Below are positions 59,556-64,000 of a stretch of 64,000 bases of DNA, one piece after another. The DNA comes from Gallaecimonas sp045291545. Its GTDB lineage: Bacteria; Pseudomonadota; Gammaproteobacteria; Enterobacterales; Gallaecimonadaceae. Position 1 is the first letter of the stretch, and each line of letters opens with the position of its first letter. A model generated the notes under the pieces. It was given only the letters and a program-made list of their open reading frames with translations, searched no databases and was not told the origin of the DNA. The stretch is taken from NCBI RefSeq assembly GCF_045291545.1, contig NZ_CP149514.1, forward strand, positions 868,001 to 932,000. The letters run 5' to 3'. Both the position numbers and the translations under genes were made by a program.

Positions 59556-60760
59556 CGGTCTTGTTCCTGGCAATGGCCGGGATGCTGCTGATTGCACTAT
59601 TGCTCCTGCTGTTACCTCGGCTGGGTAGTCATAGTGTTAGTCAGCAGCGCTTGAATACCCGTTTATATGAAGCGCGTCGTCAGGAACTGCTGGCGGAAAG
59701 TCAGCAAGGGCTTGTGGATGAAACCCGCCTGGCGCAGATGGATATCGAATTAAAACGCAGCCTGCTGGACGATGCACAACAGGATGCCCAGCTGAAACAG
59801 TCTGTCAGTTGGAAAGTCTTGCTGCCCGGCGCTATCTTGTTGCTGCTGGGCAGTGTGGTGCTGTACTGGCAGCTAGGCTCTTACCGTCAGTTGGCCCATT
59901 GGCAAGAGGTGGATAAAAACCTACCGGCCTTGGCCGAAAAAGCCTTGCATCCGGCCCAGGGGGAAACCCTGAGCCAACAACAGATGCAAGACCTGGCGCT
60001 GGGCATACGCAGTCGCCTGGCCAGTAAAGGCGATGATAAAAATGCCTGGATTTTTCTCGCCCGCGTCGGTTTTACGCTGGGTGAAACAACACTGGCCGCT
60101 GACGCTTACAACAAAGCCCTGGCCATGGACCCGGATAACACCTCGGCGTTACTGGGGTTGGCGCAGGTGAAGTTGATGTCCGGTGAGGCAGCTGATCGCC
60201 AAGATGCGGCTCAGGCACTGGCGCGGTTACTGACATTAAAGCCAGAGGATACTGAAGCTTTGCTGCTGTCCGGCTTTGTGGCCTATCAGAACAATGATTT
60301 TTCCCAGGCACTGAGCACCTGGCAGCAGTTACTTAAAGCATTGCCTGAACAGGATCCGCGCCGGGCATTGCTGGCATCGCGTATTGCGGATGTTAAGCGT
60401 AAAATGGCCGGCTCTAAGCGCCGTATTGTGGTCACGGTAGATGTGACCTCGGCACTGAAAAAAGCCCTGCCGGCGCAGGCGACCCTGTTTGTGTTTGCGC
60501 GCCCGGTAGCCGGTGGGCCACCACTTGCTGCGGTAAAAGTACCGTTGTCACGGTTGCCGGCAGAAGTTGAGCTGTCAGATAATACCTCGATGATCCCGGG
60601 GCGAAGCCTGTCTGATGCCGATACCTACCAGATCGGTGCGCAGATCAGTCAGTCAGGAAATGTCTTTAAACACCAACCGGGTGATCTGCGTGCTACCGCG
60701 AAGACCGTGTCAGCCACTGATACGGCTGTTAAGTTGATGATTGATCAAAGGATTCAGTAA
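59552..60760 (+). CDS. ccmI: Apocytochrome c chaperone CcmI
   Basis: CcmI holds the C-terminal helix of apocytochrome c for heme ligation. The 402-residue product has two membrane helices (residues about 5-22 and 90-108), a cytoplasmic loop with YEARRQELLAESQQGLVDET, then a periplasmic TPR region (WIFLARVGFTLGETTLAADA, YNKALAMDPDNTSALLGLAQ) and a C-terminal beta domain (ATLFVFARPVAGGPPLAAVK). It closes the ccm operon and its stop overlaps the mlaA start by one base. Confidence 0.93.
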   Translation: MTVLFLAMAGMLLIALLLLLLPRLGSHSVSQQRLNTRLYEARRQELLAESQQGLVDETRLAQMDIELKRSLLDDAQQDAQLKQSVSWKVLLPGAILLLLGSVVLYWQLGSYRQLAHWQEVDKNLPALAEKALHPAQGETLSQQQMQDLALGIRSRLASKGDDKNAWIFLARVGFTLGETTLAADAYNKALAMDPDNTSALLGLAQVKLMSGEAADRQDAAQALARLLTLKPEDTEALLLSGFVAYQNNDFSQALSTWQQLLKALPEQDPRRALLASRIADVKRKMAGSKRRIVVTVDVTSALKKALPAQATLFVFARPVAGGPPLAAVKVPLSRLPAEVELSDNTSMIPGRSLSDADTYQIGAQISQSGNVFKHQPGDLRATAKTVSATDTAVKLMIDQRIQ

Positions 60761-61515
60761 TGCGCTGGTTGTTGTCTATCGTGCTGTTGACGCTGGCAGG
60801 TTGCGCCAGTAAACCTCAGATGCTGCCGGATGCCAAAGCACCGGTGCTGGCGCCAAGTAATCAGCGTGATCCCTTGGAAAAATTTAACCGGGCAATGTGG
60901 GATCTGAACTGGAATGTGCTGGACAAAGACTTTGCCCGGCCAATCACCGTCGCCTACACCAATAATGTGCCAACACCGGTACAAAAAGGGCTACTCAACT
61001 TTGCCAATAACCTCGGTGAACCCTTCAGCGCCGTGAACCAGTTGCTGCGTTTTGAGTTTGTGCGCTCGGGTAAAACGGCAGGCCGTTTTTTACTGAATTC
61101 AACTTTTGGTCTGCTGGGGTTTATTGATGTTGCCAGCGATATGGGGATTGCCCGCAAGAAGACCGAGTTTGGTGAAGTGCTGGGTTATTACGGCGTAGCG
61201 TCGGGGCCTTATCTGATGTTGCCGGCACTGGGCCCGACCACGCCAAGAGATAAAATTGGTGATGTGATTGACTTCCTTTACCCGCCGCTGGCTTTTTTAA
61301 ATTTCACGGAAAAAACCCTGCGTTGGGGCATTCAGGGCATCGATAAGCGTGCCAAGCTGATCCCTCAGGAAGGACTGATCAACCAGAGTGTGGATCCTTA
61401 CTCTTTTATTCGTCAGTCATATTTCCAGAAAACCTATTTTGACACCTACAATCAAACTATGCCCGAACAGCCACAAGACGATATCGATCTGGATAAGTAT
61501 CTGGATGAATACTGA
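60760..61515 (+). CDS. mlaA: Outer-membrane lipid asymmetry lipoprotein MlaA (VacJ)
   Basis: MlaA sits in the outer membrane and removes misplaced phospholipids, passing them to MlaC. The 251-residue product has a lipoprotein signal with lipobox LAGC (Cys15) and the conserved VacJ stretches DPLEKFNRAMWDLNWNVLDK, VPTPVQKGLLNFANNLGEP, FLLNSTFGLLGFIDVASDMG and GPYLMLPALGPTTPRDKIG. Length is typical. It directly follows ccmI and is closed by a hairpin and T-tract. Other mla genes are not in the window. Confidence 0.95.
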   Translation: MRWLLSIVLLTLAGCASKPQMLPDAKAPVLAPSNQRDPLEKFNRAMWDLNWNVLDKDFARPITVAYTNNVPTPVQKGLLNFANNLGEPFSAVNQLLRFEFVRSGKTAGRFLLNSTFGLLGFIDVASDMGIARKKTEFGEVLGYYGVASGPYLMLPALGPTTPRDKIGDVIDFLYPPLAFLNFTEKTLRWGIQGIDKRAKLIPQEGLINQSVDPYSFIRQSYFQKTYFDTYNQTMPEQPQDDIDLDKYLDEY

Positions 61516-61544
61516 GTCGTCAGTGGGCCAGCAAAGAGGATAGT

Positions 61545-61567
61545 CAGGGGGCATAGCCCCCTGTTTT
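61545..61567 (+). terminator. Terminator-like hairpin between mlaA and rssB
   Basis: CAGGGGGC (61545-61552) and GCCCCCTG (61556-61563) form a perfect 8-bp GC-rich stem with an ATA loop, followed by TTTT. It ends only three bases before the rssB start codon, so it may also act in translation of rssB. Confidence 0.8.
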
Positions 61568-61570
61568 ATT

Positions 61571-62680
61571 ATGGTGAGCCGAACCGTACTGGTAGTGGAT
61601 GATGAGCCCGTTTTTCTGGGGCTGATCAGCGCCTACCTCAATAAACTGGGATTTACGGTGCTGCAGGCCGACAGCCTGGCACAGGCGCGTCAAACGCTGA
61701 GCCTACGGCCGGTGGACTTACTGCTGTGTGACTTGCAGCTGGGGGACGGTAACGGCCTGACGCTACTCGAAGAAGTGCGCGACCGTTGGCTGGATATGCC
61801 GATGATTGTCTTATCCGGTACCGCAGACATGGCTGATGTCACCACCGCGCTGCGCCTGGGAGCCAGTGATTTTCTCAACAAACCCTTGGATAACCTGGCG
61901 GTGCTGGAGCACTGCGTGGAAACGGTGCTGGAACGTAAACAGCTGCAGCGAGAAAACCAGCGGCTGGTAGAGGAGCTGGAAGCCGCTCATGTCGAGCTGG
62001 AATTAAACCTAAAATTGCTTGAAGGCAATAAGCTGGCCGGCCGTGAAGTACAGCAGCAACTTTTGCCCGCAACAGTGCTGGACTGGCAAGGACTGGCGTT
62101 GCGTTATCAACTACTCAGCGCCAGTGAGGTAGCCAGCCAGTTTATCGACTATGTGCTGCTGGGCGATCGTTACCTGGCCGTACTGGTGGGGCAGTTTGGC
62201 TGTAATGAACATGCCGCCTTTTGTTCTGTACTGGCCAAAAGCCTGTTTAATCAGCCCATGAAGCAGTACCGGCCGGGAGAGCCATCGGTATTGCTGAACC
62301 CGGCCTTGTTCATGCAGTACTTCAACGGGGAGTTGTTGAAAAGCCAGCTTGAGCAGCCCTTTAAAGCTTTTTATTTGCTGGTCGATAGGGTCGATAACAA
62401 GCTGTCGTTTGCCAGTGCCGGTTATCCGCAACCGCTACATCTGGATTGTCAGGTGCAGCAGGAGCACCAGCAGCCACCAGTGGGCATGTTTGAATGGAGT
62501 CGCTACCAGCACCAGCAACAGCCTTTTGCTAGCGGCCAGCAACTGCTGCTCTCTAGCCAACCCCTTGCCTGGAAGCAGCCACTTCACACCAAAGCGTCGC
62601 TGTGTCAGCAATTGGCACTGGCGGAAGAAAGTGGTCGCGATCAAGATCTTTTATTACTGGCTATCTTTAACTTTTCGTAA
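61571..62680 (+). CDS. rssB: RssB-like response regulator with inactive PP2C domain
   Basis: RssB delivers sigma-S to ClpXP in E. coli. The 369-residue product has a receiver domain with Asp54 (LLLCDLQLGDGNG) and Lys in DFLNKPLDNLAV, a coiled-coil linker (residues about 120-155, QRENQRLVEELEAAHVELEL) and a PP2C/SpoIIE-like domain. The usual metal-binding GGDF and GD-x-SGHG motifs are replaced by VASQFIDY and GQFGCNEH, so it should lack phosphatase activity, as in RssB. The neighbourhood with mlaA is also common. No ribosome binding site lies directly before ATG 61571; AGAGGA is 30 bases away across the hairpin. Confidence 0.8.
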   Translation: MVSRTVLVVDDEPVFLGLISAYLNKLGFTVLQADSLAQARQTLSLRPVDLLLCDLQLGDGNGLTLLEEVRDRWLDMPMIVLSGTADMADVTTALRLGASDFLNKPLDNLAVLEHCVETVLERKQLQRENQRLVEELEAAHVELELNLKLLEGNKLAGREVQQQLLPATVLDWQGLALRYQLLSASEVASQFIDYVLLGDRYLAVLVGQFGCNEHAAFCSVLAKSLFNQPMKQYRPGEPSVLLNPALFMQYFNGELLKSQLEQPFKAFYLLVDRVDNKLSFASAGYPQPLHLDCQVQQEHQQPPVGMFEWSRYQHQQQPFASGQQLLLSSQPLAWKQPLHTKASLCQQLALAEESGRDQDLLLLAIFNFS

Positions 62681-62724
62681 ATGACGTATTACATTAGGTT
62701 TATAGGGACAATAAGGAGTGCGCC

Positions 62725-64000
62725 ATGGCAAAGACTCCGTCAGTGGAACATTTCCGGCACTGGCTCTGGCGCGCGTTCATTCGGCATTCACTGATCCCCT
62801 TGCTGCTGGTCGAGTCCCTGCTGGTTGTTATTTACCTCTATACCAATGCCAATATCCGCAACAACAATATCCAATACCTGCGCAATAACGCCATTACCGA
62901 GCTGAATCATGCCGCCAGCAGTGAAGGCCTGCTGATTGAAACCCGGCTTGAATCGGTGGAACAACTGTTGTCTCTTTATCGTCAGCAAACCAAGGAAGTG
63001 CTGGATGATCGTCACTATCAAGCTACGCCTTCTGAGTTGGCGAATTATCGGTTAGCGCCTAACGGAGTCTTTCACAGTATTCAGGATGATGGCGGCGCAG
63101 CGTCGTTTTATTCGGCTATCACCCCAGCGGATAAACAGGACCGGGCCAAGGTCTACCGGCTGAGCCAAACCGATCCGCTGATGCGCAGTATGGTCAATAG
63201 CAGCCCGTTGATAACGCAGGTGTATTTCAACAGCTTTGATAGCTATAACCGTATTTACCCGTTTTTTGACACCCTCAGCCAATACGATGCCAAGTTGGAT
63301 ATTCCCCGCTTTAATTTCTATTACGCTGCAGATGCAGTTCATAACCCGCAACGCAAAACAGTCTGGACCGAAGTCTACGCCGATCCGGCGGGTGGTGGCT
63401 GGATGACTTCGGCCGTAGCGCCAGTGTACCGGGGCAATTTTCTCGAAGGGGTTGTGGGTGCGGATGTGACGGTCGGGCGCTTTATTCAGCAGATTGAAGA
63501 GCTGGATCTGCCCTGGGGGGCGTATGGCGTTTTACTGGACCAGGATCTGGCGGTATTGGCCATGCCCAAGCAAGGCCAGCAAGATTTTGCGTTAGATATG
63601 ACCGCGCACCATTACCAGAGTGCAATTCAGCAGGAAACCCGGCGCCCGCCTCGTTACTACTTGGATAAACGCCAGGACACCGCGGCTCTGGCCAGGGCCA
63701 TCCGTAAGAACCCGGGTGGCACCATGAACCTGCTGATCGGTGGTAAGCAGAAAATGGTGGCCTGGACCACCATTCCGGCCAACAGCTGGGTTTTGCTGAG
63801 CATTGTTGATGAGGGCACATTGTTTGCCAACACCGAAGCACTCAGCTATCGCTATAAGCTGGTTGGTTATCTGATGATTGGTGGCTTAGCTGCGTTTTAT
63901 CTGCTGTTTTTCCTGTATATTCGCGGCCGCTCTCAGGATCTGGGGGAAACCCTGTCCAAGCCCATGGACACCCTGACCGGGAAAGTTCAAAGCATTGAGG
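62725..64000 (+). CDS. Membrane sensor with dCache domain (3' end missing)
   Basis: Starts at ATG 62725 with AAGGAG seven bases upstream and stays open for 425 codons to the window edge. A first membrane helix lies near residues 22-40 (SLIPLLLVESLLVVIYLYT), followed by a periplasmic region of about 340 residues with dCache-type features (YFNSFDSYNRIYPFFDTL, TVWTEVYADPAGGGWM, GVVGADVTVGRFI), and a second helix near 379-399 (YLMIGGLAAFYLLFFLYI). The output domain is beyond the window; histidine kinase, GGDEF or receptor signalling domain are all possible. Its position after rssB hints at a partner sensor, which is inference. Confidence 0.8.
   Translation, partial: MAKTPSVEHFRHWLWRAFIRHSLIPLLLVESLLVVIYLYTNANIRNNNIQYLRNNAITELNHAASSEGLLIETRLESVEQLLSLYRQQTKEVLDDRHYQATPSELANYRLAPNGVFHSIQDDGGAASFYSAITPADKQDRAKVYRLSQTDPLMRSMVNSSPLITQVYFNSFDSYNRIYPFFDTLSQYDAKLDIPRFNFYYAADAVHNPQRKTVWTEVYADPAGGGWMTSAVAPVYRGNFLEGVVGADVTVGRFIQQIEELDLPWGAYGVLLDQDLAVLAMPKQGQQDFALDMTAHHYQSAIQQETRRPPRYYLDKRQDTAALARAIRKNPGGTMNLLIGGKQKMVAWTTIPANSWVLLSIVDEGTLFANTEALSYRYKLVGYLMIGGLAAFYLLFFLYIRGRSQDLGETLSKPMDTLTGKVQSIE

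Overview
The window is a polar-flagellum and chemotaxis supercluster of a gammaproteobacterium, followed by a cytochrome c maturation operon. The FlrABC regulators, FlhF/FlhG number and placement proteins, MotCD-type stator, ParC/ParP array-positioning proteins and MlaA-RssB flank point to a Vibrio/Aeromonas/Shewanella/Pseudomonas-like, probably aquatic, single-polar-flagellum organism (Gallaecimonas- or Oceanimonas-like genera would fit). Genus cannot be fixed from the sequence alone. No rRNA, tRNA, CRISPR array or transposase was seen.

Layout. 1-1621: end of cheV and cheR. 1638-12165: rod, hook, ring and hook-filament junction genes flgBCDE and flgFGHIJKL, as two sigma-54 units separated by a strong terminator. 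12166-14096: two near-identical small flagellins, the first behind a sigma-54 promoter, the second behind a sigma-28 promoter. 14183-20463: flaG, fliD, fliS, a fliT-like gene, two Maf-type (DUF115) flagellin glycosyltransferase candidates and a small unknown gene. 20518-22302 (minus strand): decayed remnants of a pseudaminic acid locus (pseB, pseC, start of pseF). 22525-26395: regulators flrA, flrB, flrC. 26401-39156: basal body, switch and export genes fliE to fliR and flhB. 39199-44274: flhA, flhF, flhG, fliA. 44271-52806: sigma-28 chemotaxis operon cheYZAB-motCD-parC-parP-cheW-DUF2802. 52803-53842 (minus strand): a short FlhB-tail protein and a second FliK-like protein. 53923-60760: ccmABCDEFGHI. 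60760-64000: mlaA, an rssB-like response regulator and the start of a dCache-type membrane sensor that runs off the window.

How it works together. The promoters read as the usual polar-flagellar hierarchy: FlrA with sigma-54 drives flrBC, fliE-flhB and flhA-fliA; FlrC with sigma-54 probably drives flgB, flgF and the first flagellin; FliA (sigma-28) drives the second flagellin and the chemotaxis operon. Five sigma-54-type elements and two sigma-28-type elements were matched by eye against their consensus sequences.

Most interesting points: (i) three copies of an acidic DDEFEALL motif in the CheA linker that resemble the CheY-docking peptides of FliM and CheZ encoded in the same window; (ii) a visibly decaying pseudaminic acid locus beside intact Maf genes; (iii) a separate FlhB-tail/FliK-like pair; (iv) differently controlled twin flagellins; (v) a hairpin between the apparent ribosome binding site and start codon of rssB. 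Apart from the 20464-22524 remnant region, no stretch above 300 bases lacks a gene.
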